Shown here one piece after another: positions 37,021 to 48,670 of a DNA stretch of 64,000 nucleotides. Made by a program: the position numbers and the translations under genes. The notes beneath the pieces were generated by a model. That model ran no database searches. It saw nothing but the letters and a program-made list of their open reading frames with translations, and had not been told where the DNA came from. Each line of letters opens with the position of its first letter. The first letter of the stretch is position 1. The stretch is from Cryptomeria japonica (Eukaryota > Streptophyta > Pinopsida > Cupressales > Cupressaceae), in assembly GCF_030272615.1 (NCBI RefSeq), contig NC_081414.1, positions 909,235,009 to 909,299,008 of the forward strand, written 5' to 3'.

Positions 37021-38683
37021 TTAGTTCATGATCTTCCATTCTATACTTGTTATCCATATCTTGCATTGATTATCTTCATCCTGAGAGAAGATGTTCTGGC
37101 TTATCAAAATATTATTGTCAATTTTGATTAATTTATAAAGGTCATCTGCAACTTTTTGCCAAGTGGCTTCTTCTTTTCTAGCATCTTTTATCTCTATTGT
37201 GATCTTTTCTTCTTTAGCAATTGCCTGTTTATAAATTTCCCCAACTTTTTCGATGAGAACCATGGCATCTGCTCTCATTTGATCTATTCATTCTCTAGTT
37301 GATCTCCCACAATATTGATTTATGTGAATGTTCTCCATGACTTTTTTCAATGACACTCTCTGGAAGGGGAATCGCAGGAGCTGGGAGCTGGAACTATATC
37401 TAAAGGTATAGAGGATGACTCAACAATTGCCTTAAGATAACAAGTTAAAACTTGTACTTGTTGTTTCATTTGATCCTTATATTTCTTTTTCTTTTTTGGT
37501 CCTTTCCACTAATTTAGTAGCAAACATCTGAAATTGTGAACGTCACCTTCATGTGATGAAGGACCAAAATCTACGCTGGTAAACTCAAAATCGGCTACAT
37601 CAGCCTCTTTCACATTCTTCTCTCATATAGGTCGTGCCACTTCAATGCACATGTTTCCAGATGAAGGATCAACAACCAACCTTGTTGTTTTGGTCTTCTT
37701 GGTTTTATTGGATTTTTGGATCACATTAATCACTATATCAAATTCAGGAATAACCAGTTGAGCGACTTTTCTTTTCTTGAGCAAGCTTTGTTGTAGCCAA
37801 GATGGAGTTTGAAGATGCAAAGTACTAAAGATTTCAGCATTTGGTGGTTCCATAGAAGTGAATGGATCTAGAATGTCTAAGAAATGATTTTTATATGGAA
37901 TGGAATCCTGAATCAACGTGGGTGAATGTTGTAGAGGATGCAGTGGCATGTCATGAAGGTGAGATAAAGAAAGGGGGGAATTAGATATGGTAGGAGTTAA
38001 CTCTTCGCCTTTGAAATCATCTTCTCATTTCCTTCTTTCAACTACTTCTCCAATAGAATTTAATGGCTTATCTTTAAGCTTAGATCTTCTCTTTGTTATC
38101 TTTGAATCACCCTCACACGTGATTTTGAAAACACCTTTCTTGTTTGGATCTTCACCATCATCACCACCCTGAGCCCCTAATTGCAAGTTAGAAGTGGATG
38201 TTGCAATTTTTTGAAGTATTTGAAGGATTGCTTTGTTGATTATCATCTTTTTTATTGGAAAAGTTATTTTTGTTCATAGGCCTAGTTGCAGTAGCTTCAA
38301 TCATTTTTTTCTCACCATTCTTCTAATCTCTTTATGATATGAGTAGTTCTTTCATTCAATTCCCTTATTTCATGACTTGATAAATTAATAAATAGCAATG
38401 GTTACAATTGAATTTTGTCAAAATGAAGAGAGTTTATCACATCTGTGAGATCATCTTCAATTCCATCCACATCCCATTTCAGCTCAAATAGTTTAATTTT
38501 CTCTAATTTGAACCACATCCAATCCTTTTTTCTTACTTCATACTCATCTTCACAATCTTCCAAAAAGCCTTCAATTATTGGAAGATGATAATAACTTGGG
38601 CCTAAATCCAGATTATTTTTGCCAAAATTATCCTTGTTGGCATATGGATACCTCATAGTGCCAATGTAAAGTTTTATCTTCAC
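37021..38683 (-). pseudogene. Unrecognised degenerate coding region
   Basis: Several minus-strand frames look like pieces of one hydrophilic protein: 38683-38402 (YYHLPIIEGFLEDCEDEYEV), 38246-38025, 37949-37623 (LLKKRKVAQLVIPEFDIVIN) and 37278-37021 (Lys/Glu-rich, coiled-coil-like). Stops and frameshifts separate them. The Copia-2 3' LTR starts 6 bp beyond the first, so Copia-2 probably inserted into this unit. Family unknown; it may be an accessory retroelement protein. Confidence 0.4.
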
Positions 38684-38688
38684 AAAAA

Positions 38689-39605
38689 TGATGAATATCT
38701 GGGCAACTAAGAGGGGGGGTGAATCAGTTGATGATAATAAATTTCTTTAAAATTTCTTTGACAGATCTGGAACAACTAGCAGAATTAATCAAAACAAATA
38801 AAGCATGAAAGCATATGCACATAATAGATCTAAGACATAGAACACCGGAATTTACGTGGGAAAACCAAGAAGGGAAAAACCACAGAGAATGCTAATTCTA
38901 AATATCGAAACACTGATTAAGGCGAGTTTTATGAAGGATGGCTCACTGCCAAGATGCTCACTATAGGTGGGCTCACTATTGGAGGACTCACTACCCAGAA
39001 AAATCTTACTATCGAAGAGAGAAAGCTAAAAGAGAATCCACCATTGAAATATAGTCTGCACTACTGGATCTGCTTCTGGTAACAATCTACAACACAACTC
39101 TTACACATCAATTGGATTCATTCAATCTTGCATGTCTTCAACAAAAAAAGCCACACCAACTCATCCAGATCATACTCCTACATATACTATCTCTGGAGAA
39201 ACATAATCCTCTAGGTCGGCCAAGACAAAGATCTAAAATAGGTCACCACTAAACATTCAATGGTGGGAACTAGGAATGAGAAGTGGACCATATCACAATG
39301 TTCCTCATCGAACACAACAACATGCTACATACATCACTGGACCCAAAATGTTTCACACACTATATAATTGTTCTTACATAACCTCAACATCCGGACCATA
39401 AACCTCGACTTCCGATTCAATCCAAACCCAAGTATAGCACTGGGTAGTATCAACAACACATCTTCTAGAAAGCCAAGACATTCGATAAATATCCAAACCC
39501 CAAAAATATCTCATGCATACACTGCTGCTCAACATAACATATCTGGACCTAATCCGGACCACAAGATTTGACATCAATGACAACATATAGCATAATGCTA
39601 ACAAT
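38689..39605 (-). repeat. Copia-2 3' LTR
   Basis: On the minus strand it starts TGTTAGCATTATGC right after the polypurine tract caaagggggagat and ends ...gatattcatca. Length 917 bp. Confidence 0.85.
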
Positions 39606-39639
39606 CTCCCCCTTTGTCATTGATGATAACATCCATCAA

Positions 39640-41270
39640 TATCCATCAAGAGGAACAACAAATTGGCATATAAACATACTCTATCTCCCTCTTTGACAAT
39701 AATGACAAAGGCGGGCAAAAACTTCCCCTATGAAACTCACTTCTGCTCCCCCTAAGAGGAAGTATCCTTGCACAACGCCTTGGTAAAGATATCTGCAATT
39801 TGCTCCTTTGTAGGTACATACTCAAATCTGACTTCATTGTCCAACACTTTTTCCCTGAAGAAATGGTATCGAATAGATATATAGTTTGTTTTGGAATGCT
39901 ATACCGGATTCTTTGAAATATTTATTGCACTGGTATTGTCACATATGATTGAGATAGGGTCATCAAAATTTACACCAATGTCCTTAGAAGTCTGCTTCAT
40001 CCATAAGATATGTGTGCAAGATGAATATGTTGCAATATATTCTGCTTCAGCTATAGATAGGGACATAAAGTCATGTTTCTTACTTGACCAAGAAACCAAT
40101 AGAAAGCCAAGAAAGAATGCTCCTCCACTAGTACTTTTTTTGTCATCAACACTTTCGGCCTAGTCTGCATTTGTATAAGCTGTAAGGGTAAAATCTAGGT
40201 TCCTGGGATACCACAAACCAAACTCTAATGTACCTTTCAAATATCTTAAAATCATTTTGACTGCTACAACATGTGATTCTTTTGGTTCTTGCTGAAATAT
40301 GGCTGCCAAACAAACTGCATACATAATATCCAGTCTGGTAATAGTCAAATGTAACAATCCTTCCATCATTAACCTATACTGACTTGCACTTGCCTTAGGA
40401 GATTTATCATCTTTGGTTAACTCGTACATCTGGTGGTCATGGGTATACACACCGGTTTGGAATTCTCTAACCCAAACTTTTTTAACAACTCTTTAATGTA
40501 CTTAGACTAAGAATAATTTAACTCACCAATCATGGACATCTCAAATTCTTTCTGCATCTCATTAGGAAATCTTTTGCACATACCTTCATTTCCTCCCAAG
40601 ATTATATCATCAACATACACTACAACAATTAGGAGTTTACCTGAATTAGTCTTGAAGTATAAATTGTTGTCAGCTAAACCTTTTTCAAATCCTTGATGAG
40701 TTAGGCACTTGTCTAGTCTTCCATATCAGGCTCTAGAGGCTTGTTTTAGTCCATACAAAGCCTTTTTTTGATTTGCAAATAATGTTTGCATCATCTTTCA
40801 ATCTAAAACCATCCAGTTGTTTAATATAAACCTCTTCTTTCAATTCTCCATTCAAGAATGCTGATTTCACATCCATCTGATAGACCTTGAAGTCCTTAAA
40901 TGTTGCAAATACCAAGAACATCCAGATTGCCTCCATCTAAGCAATTGGGGGCATAAGTTTCATCAAAGTCAATGCCTTCAATCTGAGTATAGCCTTTCTA
41001 AACCAACCTTGACTTATTTCTTACAACCTTTCCATTTTCATCCAACTTGTTTCGAAATACCCATCTAGTTCCAATTATGTTCTTGTCATCCAGTCTATTG
41101 ACTAATTCCCATGTCTTATTTTTCTCAATCTAATCCAGTTCTTCTTTCATTGCCTTCATCCAATTTTAATCATTATAAGATTCTTCTACTATCTTTGGGT
41201 CAGTTTCAGATAGTAAACACAACAAAACTTGATCTTGAGTCACTTTGCTTCTTGTGATGATACATTTTCT
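39640..41270 (-). pseudogene. Copia-2 RT-RNase H
   Basis: Minus-strand fragments: a linker and RT opening near 41150-40950, VYQMDVKSAFLNGELKEEVY (40880-40820), an intact YVDDIILGG near 40620, YRLMMEGLLHLTITRLDIMY (40390-40310), and RNase H with SLSIAEAEYIAT and a DNTSAINISKNPV segment (40099-39899). Frameshifts and stops lie between them. The YVDD motif survives, but the protein cannot be read through. Confidence 0.8.
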
Positions 41271-41526
41271 CTTATCTCCAATTATATAGTCTTCTGAATG
41301 ATTCTTCTAAACATACCTTGGAGTCTTGGATGTAGATGTCAGAGCATCTTGATCATTCTTTTCTTCACTTCTGATTTCTTTTTCCTTTTTCTTTTCTTTG
41401 GACTCATCAGATTCATATCTTTCCACTATTTCTGTCTTTTGAAGTACTTTCATCAACCTTTTCATTTGCACTTTCAAGAATCTTATTAAACCTTTTGTTG
41501 TAACATTGGTATGCCTTTCTCTTTGT

Positions 41527-42457
41527 TCAATAGCCTAAGAATATATCTTCATTTTCACTGCTATCAAACTTTCGAAGAGCATCCTCATCTCTCTGGATAT
41601 AGCACTTACTTCCAAATACTTTGAAATATTTCACTGTTGGAGTTCTACCATGCCAAAGTTCATATAATGTCTTCCCATATTTCCATTGGTACAAAATTCT
41701 ATTAAGAATGTATGTTGTTGCATGAACTACTTCTCTCCAGTAAACTTCCGGTAGTTCTATTGCTTTCATCATAGTTCTATCTACCTCTTATATAGTTGTG
41801 TTCATCCTTTCCACTACACCATTCCGTTGCGGTGTTCAGAGGGTAGATAATGTCATGTTTCTCACATAAATCATTTAACTCATCAGAAATAAATTCTCCA
41901 CTTCTGTTAGATTTTAAACACTTGATTTTCCTATCAACCTCATTCTCAACTTTTGCCTTGAAAATGTTGAACTTCTCTAATGCCTCAGACTTCTCTCTTA
42001 AAAATGCAACCCAAGTCATCCTAGAATAATCATCAATCAATAACATGACATATCTCTCACCTTGCAGTCTCCTTATTCTGGTTGAACCACATAGATTTGT
42101 GTGAATCAAATCTAGTAATATAGTGGATGAGTACTCTTTTCCTCTGAATGTGCTCTTTGTCTACTTTTCTACTTGACATTCCCTGCAAATGTTGTTCTCT
42201 GGTTTAGTCAGTTTTGGTAAATCTCTCACTGCACTCCTTGAACTGATCTGCACGAGGTTGTCAAAGTTGATATGACACATCCTCCAATGCCATAGCCATT
42301 TATCATCAAGTTGTGATATTAAACAGTGTCTTGTAGCTCCTTCCAACTGATATATATTCCCATTTGTTCTTCTTCCAGCTGCAATAAACATTTCAGACTC
42401 CTTCTAGATCTCACATCCATTATCCTGAAAAACATCATTATATCCATTTTTGCACAT
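41527..42457 (-). pseudogene. Copia-2 integrase region
   Basis: Frame 42391-42161 has the integrase zinc domain (WHWRMCHINFDNL...CRECQVEK, the HHCC pattern). Frame 42109-41777 has the catalytic core (IHTNLCG..., LLIDDYSRMTWVAFL), in which the second acidic residue is lost (KSNRSGEF where the family has a Asp). Frame 41772-41527 has the end of the core (LPEVYWREVVHATTYILNR). Dead. Confidence 0.8.
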
Positions 42458-43558
42458 CTATTTGACATTCATTTGAAAGATTACATGATGCAAACCCTTC
42501 ACATAGTAAACAATGTCAGTGTTATGTTTTCCATCAAAACTAGTTGAATCAATCCTAATAATTTGTGCTATTTGATCATCTTTGAACCTAACAGAACCTC
42601 CACAATACTTTTCAAGATTTATGAACTTACTTTTATCACCAGTCATATGATTTGAGCATGCACTATCAATCAACCATTCATTCTTGTCTCTTCTAGCATG
42701 AAATGCATTAGCAACAATTTTAGAAATATCAAACCTATAAATATCCCTTTCTACTAGAAATAAACCTTCCTCATAGTCTGATTCATCATTTGAAATGTCA
42801 ACATCATCCTTAACATAATAGGCTTTCTTATTGAACTTTCCCTCATTTTCCTTAAACTTTTGTATTGTTCCCTTTTCCGGATATCTAGTAGCTATATGAC
42901 CAATCTTTCCACATCTAAAACATTTAAAGGGTAACATACCTTTGTACTTGTCAGTGCCTGCCTTTAGTTTCCTCACAAATTTTGCTTCCATCTCGTTCAA
43001 GCTCTCAATACCATCTGGATCATCTTCAGATGCTTTGAATGTAGTCTCTGATTTGTCTTTGTCTTTTCTAAACTTTCTCACTTCAAATATTGCCAAAGTA
43101 CCAAATATCTACTCTCTAGTGAACTTCTTTGGATCATAGGTTTCTTCAATAGCCGAGACCTTATCACTGTAACTCACCAGTAAATTCATCAAGATTTTAT
43201 CAATCACATCTTCATCATTCAAGATGCCTTTGAGTTCTCTGATTTCATTAACTACATTGTCAACCTTCTCAAAGTAGCTTACTATGTCTTCTCCTTCTTC
43301 CATATTCAGGTTTACATACCTTCGCTTAGCTGTTAGCCTCTTTGTTAACTTAACTCTCTCATTTCCTTCATAAATATTTTTTAGCTTCTGCCAAACCTCA
43401 CAAGTAGTATTCAAAGAAATAACTTTTGTCAATTCAATTTTTGATAATGCACTAAAGATAGCATACCTCGCCTTTTCATTTTCTTCATAGGCTTGAATCT
43501 CTTTTGAAGTAGTATGACCATTTGTTGGTTGAACATGCATAGTTTCCACAACCTTCAA
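42458..43558 (-). pseudogene. Copia-2 gag and protease
   Basis: Frame 43558-43109 is the gag (UBN2-type) domain (ALSKIELTKVISLNTTCEVW, VSYFEKVDNVVNEI). Frame 43096-42458 has the CCHC knuckle CFRCGKIGHIATRYP, in which the last Cys is replaced, and the copia protease active site region with IDSACSNHMTGD. A single stop separates the two frames. Confidence 0.85.
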
Positions 43559-43719
43559 AGTGTTGTAATCCAGAGAAATTAGATAACCTCTTGTCTTTAA
43601 TTTTTAGAACTATAATCAGATCCTTGAAAGATAGGAATGGATAATCTGTGGGCCATCGGATTAGGATCTACCTCAAGCAGTTAAACTCTCTATCAAGGAA
43701 CCACAACTCTAATACCAAT

Positions 43720-44169
43720 TGATAAATATCAGGGCAACTAAAAGGGGGGGAGTGAATCAGTTAACAATAAAAAATTTCTTTAAACTTTCATTCACAGATC
43801 CGAGAGAACTAGTCTAGAGTTAATCAAAATAGATAAAGCATGAAAGCATATGAACATAACAAATCAGACATAGAGAATATTAGAATTTACGTGGAAAACC
43901 CAAGAAGGGAAAAACCATGGAGAATGTTAATTCTCAAAATAGAAACATCGGTTAAGGTGATTTTTACAAAGGATGGCTCACTACCAAGATGCTCATTGTA
44001 GGTGGGCTCACTGGCTAGAAACACTCATTGTTGGAGGGCTCACTAGCGAAGAGAGAAAGATAAAAGAGAAACCACTACCAAAACATAGTCTGCACTGTCA
44101 GAACTACTTCAGGTAACAATCCACTACACAACTCTTACACATCAATTGAATTATTTCAATCTTGCATGT
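43720..44169 (-). repeat. Copia-2 5' LTR, truncated
   Basis: Parallel to the 38689 end of the 3' LTR. On the minus strand it is followed by the primer-binding site attggtattagag (about 43707-43719). Its outer part is missing. Confidence 0.8.
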
Positions 44170-44590
44170 GGGTAACTGGACAAAGATGGTGGTCAGAAAA
44201 GTGGACACACCAAAAAAAACACATGAAAAACATCAAAACGCGTACAAGGTATTTCAAAATATAACATTTAAGTATAAGTGACATTTCTCTTTGTCTTTTA
44301 TCTTTCTTATACTTTAAGTTATATTTTATGTATATATTGTCAGGATGTTTGAGAGTGGTTCCAGATCTCTAAGAGTTATAATGCAGATTTTAGTTTTTTG
44401 AGTATTCTTATAAATTTCAGACTTAGTCAAATTTCAATAATCAACATGCTCATATCAGCATTATGTCTCTCATCTCTTCCCTACATTCCCCCTCTCTCTT
44501 CCTTAACCCCTACCTTTTTGTCTCTTAGGCATCTCCCTCTCTACTTTCTTCCCTCTCTCGGGTATCTCTCCATCTCTTTCTCATCTCCCT
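44170..44590. other. Unassigned junction sequence with a pyrimidine tract
   Basis: Lies between the broken 5' LTR of Copia-2 and the broken RNase H of Gypsy-2. The part 44460-44600 is almost pure C/T on the plus strand (tctctctcttccttaacccc and similar). Two elements end here with no recognisable terminus, which marks a rearrangement junction or an unrecognised inserted piece. Confidence 0.4.
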
Positions 44591-44599
44591 CTAGAGGAA

Positions 44600-46298
44600 C
44601 ATCATCTATCATCGGAGCATCTACTAATTGATCTGCAATGGCTTGTCCTTTTATTGCTTTTCTATCCACATACTCGATGTCAAATTCACTCAGGATCATT
44701 ACCCATTTGACCAGTCACCCAGTAAGTGTTGCCTTATTGAGAAGGTATTTCAATGGGTCTATTCTTGAAACTAACTTAGTCTTATGAGTAAGCATGTAAT
44801 GTCGTAATTTCTGCGAAGCAAAGACCACGGCGAGACATGCACGCTCAATTGGTGTGTAGTTTAGCTCATACCCTACTAATGTGCGCCTGATATAGTATAC
44901 TGCTTTTTCCTTGCCTTCAGCACTTTGTTGTGCTAAGAGTGCCCCCAGTGCTGTTGGAGTAGCTGATATGTATAGTAACAGTGGTTGATCTGGAACTGGT
45001 GGCATCAAAACTGGCGGATTTAGAAGATAATCTTTGAGCGTCTGGAAAGCCTGTTGACAGTTATCATCCCATTTGAATTTGATGTTTTTATGTAGCAGGT
45101 GCTGAAAAGGATTACACTTATCTGCCAGTTGTGCTATGAATCTTCGAATGGACTGGAGTCTGCCTTGTAAGGACCGAAGTTGACTGATATTTCTTGGAGG
45201 TTGCATTTCCAAGATGGCCTTAACTTTTGCTGGATCAGCTTCAATTCCTCTTTTGGATACAATGAATCCTAGGAGCTTCCCAGAGGTTACTCCAAAGACA
45301 CATTTCTTGGAGTTTAATCTTACTTTGTATTTTTCCAACCGATCAAAGATGACTGAAAGTATGTCCAAATGTGTATTTCTGTCTATTGATTTTCCCAAGA
45401 GGTCGTCAACATAATCTTCCACGGTTACGTGCATGAGATCATGAAAGATAGTAGTCATGGCTCTTTGATATGTAGCACCTGCATTCTTTAGCCCGAAAGG
45501 CATGACATTCCAGTAGAAAGTCCCCCATGGACAAGTAAATGTTGTTTTGTGTTGATCCTCGGGTGCGATCCTTATTTGATTATAACCAGAGAATCCATCC
45601 ATCAATGATAACATTTCATGACCTGCAGTGAGATCAACAATCAAGTCAATATTTGGTAATGGAAAGTCATCCTTTGGGCAAGCTTTGTTGATGTCTCTGA
45701 AATCTGTACATATTCTGATTCTGCGATCTGGTTTACTAATAGGTACCAAGTTGGAAATCCATTCAGGATAATCAATTGGGCGTATGAATCTGACATCGAG
45801 TAATTTCTCAAGTTCTGCTTTGACTAGTAATGCCACTTGTGGATGCATTTTTCTTAGTTTCTATTTTACTGGTTTTGCCCCTGGTTTGACTGTCAAATGA
45901 TGCATTACCAAACCCGGATCTAATCCAGGCATATCAGCATATGACCAGGCGAAGTTGATTTGTCGCTCTTTGAAGAAACTTATGAATTTTGACCTTTCGG
46001 ACTCTATCAGTGATTGAGCTAGGAATATGTTGTGTGGAACCTCTTCTGTACCAATGTTTGTTTTGATAGTCTCCTCTACCAACATGGATGACTTTTCCTC
46101 ATATGATGCTGGGAGAATGTCGATCCTTCCATCTTCGGGTGCCTCAGAGAGGTTTTCACCCTCAGATACATCCTTTCTTTTTACTTTTTTGGGGTTAGAT
46201 AGTGCCACAATGTGGTTTTCGCCATAAGACCCTTGATTTGTTCTTATTTTCACATTTTTGCGACTGGAAGGTCCGACACCCTCACCAAAATATGCCAC
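44600..46298 (-). pseudogene. Gypsy-2 reverse transcriptase and partial RNase H
   Basis: Frame 46298-45861 ends with AWSYADMPGLDPGLVMHHL, the usual block before RT. After one stop, frame 45848-44715 (377 codons) is a nearly complete RT: RRIRICTDFRDINKACPKDD, FSGYNQI, MPFGLKNAGATYQRAM and an intact YVDD (VEDYVDDLLGKS). The RNase H of the RT_RNaseH type follows (QPLLLYISATPTALGALLAQ). After the stop at 44715 the frame continues to about 44600 (KGQAIADQLVDAPMIDD) and then breaks off. RT looks well preserved; the element is dead because integrase and the 3' LTR are absent. Confidence 0.9.
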
Positions 46299-46424
46299 GC
46301 TATTGAGTTCTATAGTGTATCCTTCTTTATGGTCTCCAGGGGGAAGATCATCTCGTATGCCCAGATAGTCAATAAAAGTTTCATCGTTTTGGAATGTGTC
46401 AAACTGTGCAGGTCCTTCATGGTC

Positions 46425-48628
46425 CTAGTCAATGAGTTGGTGGTGAACAAGGGGAAGGCCGTTAATGTCTTCGAAGTTAGCGGGGCTAAGAGTGAAGATG
46501 CAGTTATATTCAGGTATGTCAAGGTAATTATCAAGGTCATTGATGGCACTCTCCTCATCAGTCTCGATCGTGAGCGAATCCAAATTATCATCACTAGTAG
46601 CACATTCTGGGACAGGTGTTCTCATCCTATGTGATTTCAACCTAGAACCTTGAGACAAGGACTGTGTAGACTCCTCATGGGTTGTTTCTTGACCAACTCT
46701 GAACTTGTTATAAAACTCCTCTTCTTCTGTGGGTTCATCTGGCTCTCTGAATGTCTCGGTGAGCTCGTAGTCACTGGAAGACTTGTTGGAACCCCATTCC
46801 CATTCGTTGGAATCTGTGGAATAGCAATCCTCTTGTTGAATTTTGACAGCTTTGATTTGTAAGGCTTCTTCTGTCCTTTGGGTGTGGACCTTGGAAGTTA
46901 AGAAACCAAGTCCTTTCGAGCGTTCCTTCTTGAGAGTCAATTCAGGTTGTAAAGGTTCAATGAAGCCTTCCTTTCGTAATCCCAGAGGGCTTTTTCCATC
47001 ATACTCGAATTTTTGTAGAATTTTGAAGCCTTTGCCATATTTCTCACATGGTAGACTAATGTGCTCTTGTGTTTCCTCTTCATTGTCTCTGAAAAGCATT
47101 TGGTATAAATCTTCCTCTTCTAGTTCACCCCATCTTTGAAAGGTAGTAGGGTCCCATTTAAGCATCATGATGGAGATTTGCTTGTTAGGATGTGGTCTTC
47201 CATATTCTTTTGGGAAACTCATGACTTGTCTTAAGTACATGGTCTGATTTAAAGTATATTCCCCCATGCCTTTGTCCTGAAACTTGCCTTTAAGCTCACC
47301 TTGTTTTGATGTCGAAGGTTTTAATGACTCAGGGTCAATGTATGTCAAGGAAGGAACAGCCTCACGATTACTGGGAATGATGGTCTCAGTCTTTGATTTC
47401 AGGTTATTGCAGTATATGAATGGATTTGGATCACCGTTAACTGTTACTTCCACTCCATTATGAGGAAACTTAATGCATTGGTGATATGTGGATGGGACTG
47501 CCCTCATTTCATGAATCCAAGGGTGTCCTAGCAATATGCTGTAAGTGAGATTTAAATCCAGGACTTGGACAAACCACATCCTTTGTAACTGGCCCAACTC
47601 TGAGAGGCAAGGTGACTGTGCCCTTGGATGAACGCTCTTCGTCATCATATGCTTTAATGGTGATTTTGTTTATATAATTCACAGCTTTATCAAAATATCC
47701 CAATTGTGTAATAGTGCTTAATGTGCAAATGTTTAGACCTGCTCCTCCATCTATCAGGACTCTTTGTATTCGATGTTTGTGTATGAAGGCTTCAATGTGT
47801 AATGGCGCATTATGTGGCTGACTTACAGAGGCGTCATCGGCTTCTGTGAATGTAAGGGAGTGTGGAATGGAAAGGTATCCCACCATGGCTTGAAACTGGT
47901 CCACGTTCAGATCAGTAGGAAAGGCAGTATCTCTCAAGATTTTGTCAAGAATGGCTTTATGTGCGGGAGATATGCATAATAGTTCAAGGATGGAGATGAG
48001 CGTGGGTGTCTTCCCTAGTTGTTCTACAAGGTCATACTCAGGTTTGGTTGATGAAGAAGCAGTGTTTTTAGTTGGAGCACCTTGCAAAGTGATTTTACTT
48101 CGATGGGTTGTAACATGGCATTCCGAGGTAGGTTCGGAAGAAGATCCAACACCTTTTGGGTCTTTGGGTAGGATTCTCAGACGTTTTGTCCTTGATGATA
48201 ATGGTAGAGACGTAATTGTCCATTGAAATGTGATTGATAGTTGAATCATAGTTGTAAGATGCTCTGGTATAGTTGGTTTGATCATCTGTGGCTTTAGCTT
48301 TTCCCTTGTCATGCTTTGGGAATGGTTCCTTAAACATCTCATGTTCTTGATTAGATGAATGTCCCTCAATCTCAATGTCACCTCTATCAATGAGATCTTG
48401 TATGATGTTCTTCAGTCCATGACAATTTCCTGTTTTATGACCTTTGCTCTTATGAAATTCACAATACTCATCATCGTTCCACCAATTTGGTTTAACCTTT
48501 GGTTCATATGGAGGAAAATTTGGAACTATGATTACCTTGTTTGCCAAAAGCTTCTTGAAAACTGACTCAAGTGGTTCTCCCAATGGGGTGTACTTCCTTC
48601 GTGATCTGGAAGTTGTTTGAGTATTCAC
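46425..48628 (-). pseudogene. Gypsy-2 gag end, protease and G-patch-like linker
   Basis: Frame 48628-48095 has the gag zinc-binding end (CEFHKSKGHKTGNCHGLKN). Frame 48390-47509 has the retropepsin with LIDGGAGLNICTLSTITQLG; the family usually has D-S/T/G-G. Frame 47648-46425 (407 codons) starts at the protease end ([19 protein letters not shown]) and includes a stretch with [20 protein letters not shown] and GLGF, which resembles a G-patch. An acidic Glu/Ser-rich linker to RT follows. The frames overlap and need shifts, so they are not translated as one protein here. Confidence 0.8.
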
Positions 48629-48670
48629 TTGATTGTTTGTAGAACTTGATCCTGAAAAGATGACTTTGGG

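Larger units (their letters stand above)
38689..44169 (-). mobile_element. Copia-2: Ty1/copia element with truncated 5' LTR
   Basis: The 3' LTR (38689-39605) and the start of the 5' LTR (43720-44169) are parallel, with the same sequence aggatggctcactgccaag / ggatggctcactaccaag. Primer-binding site and polypurine tract are in place. All copia domains occur in the usual order (gag, protease, integrase, RT, RNase H) but in many frames. LTR similarity stops after cttgcatgt at about 44169, so roughly half of the 5' LTR is lost and no target-site duplication can be tested. Confidence 0.85.
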
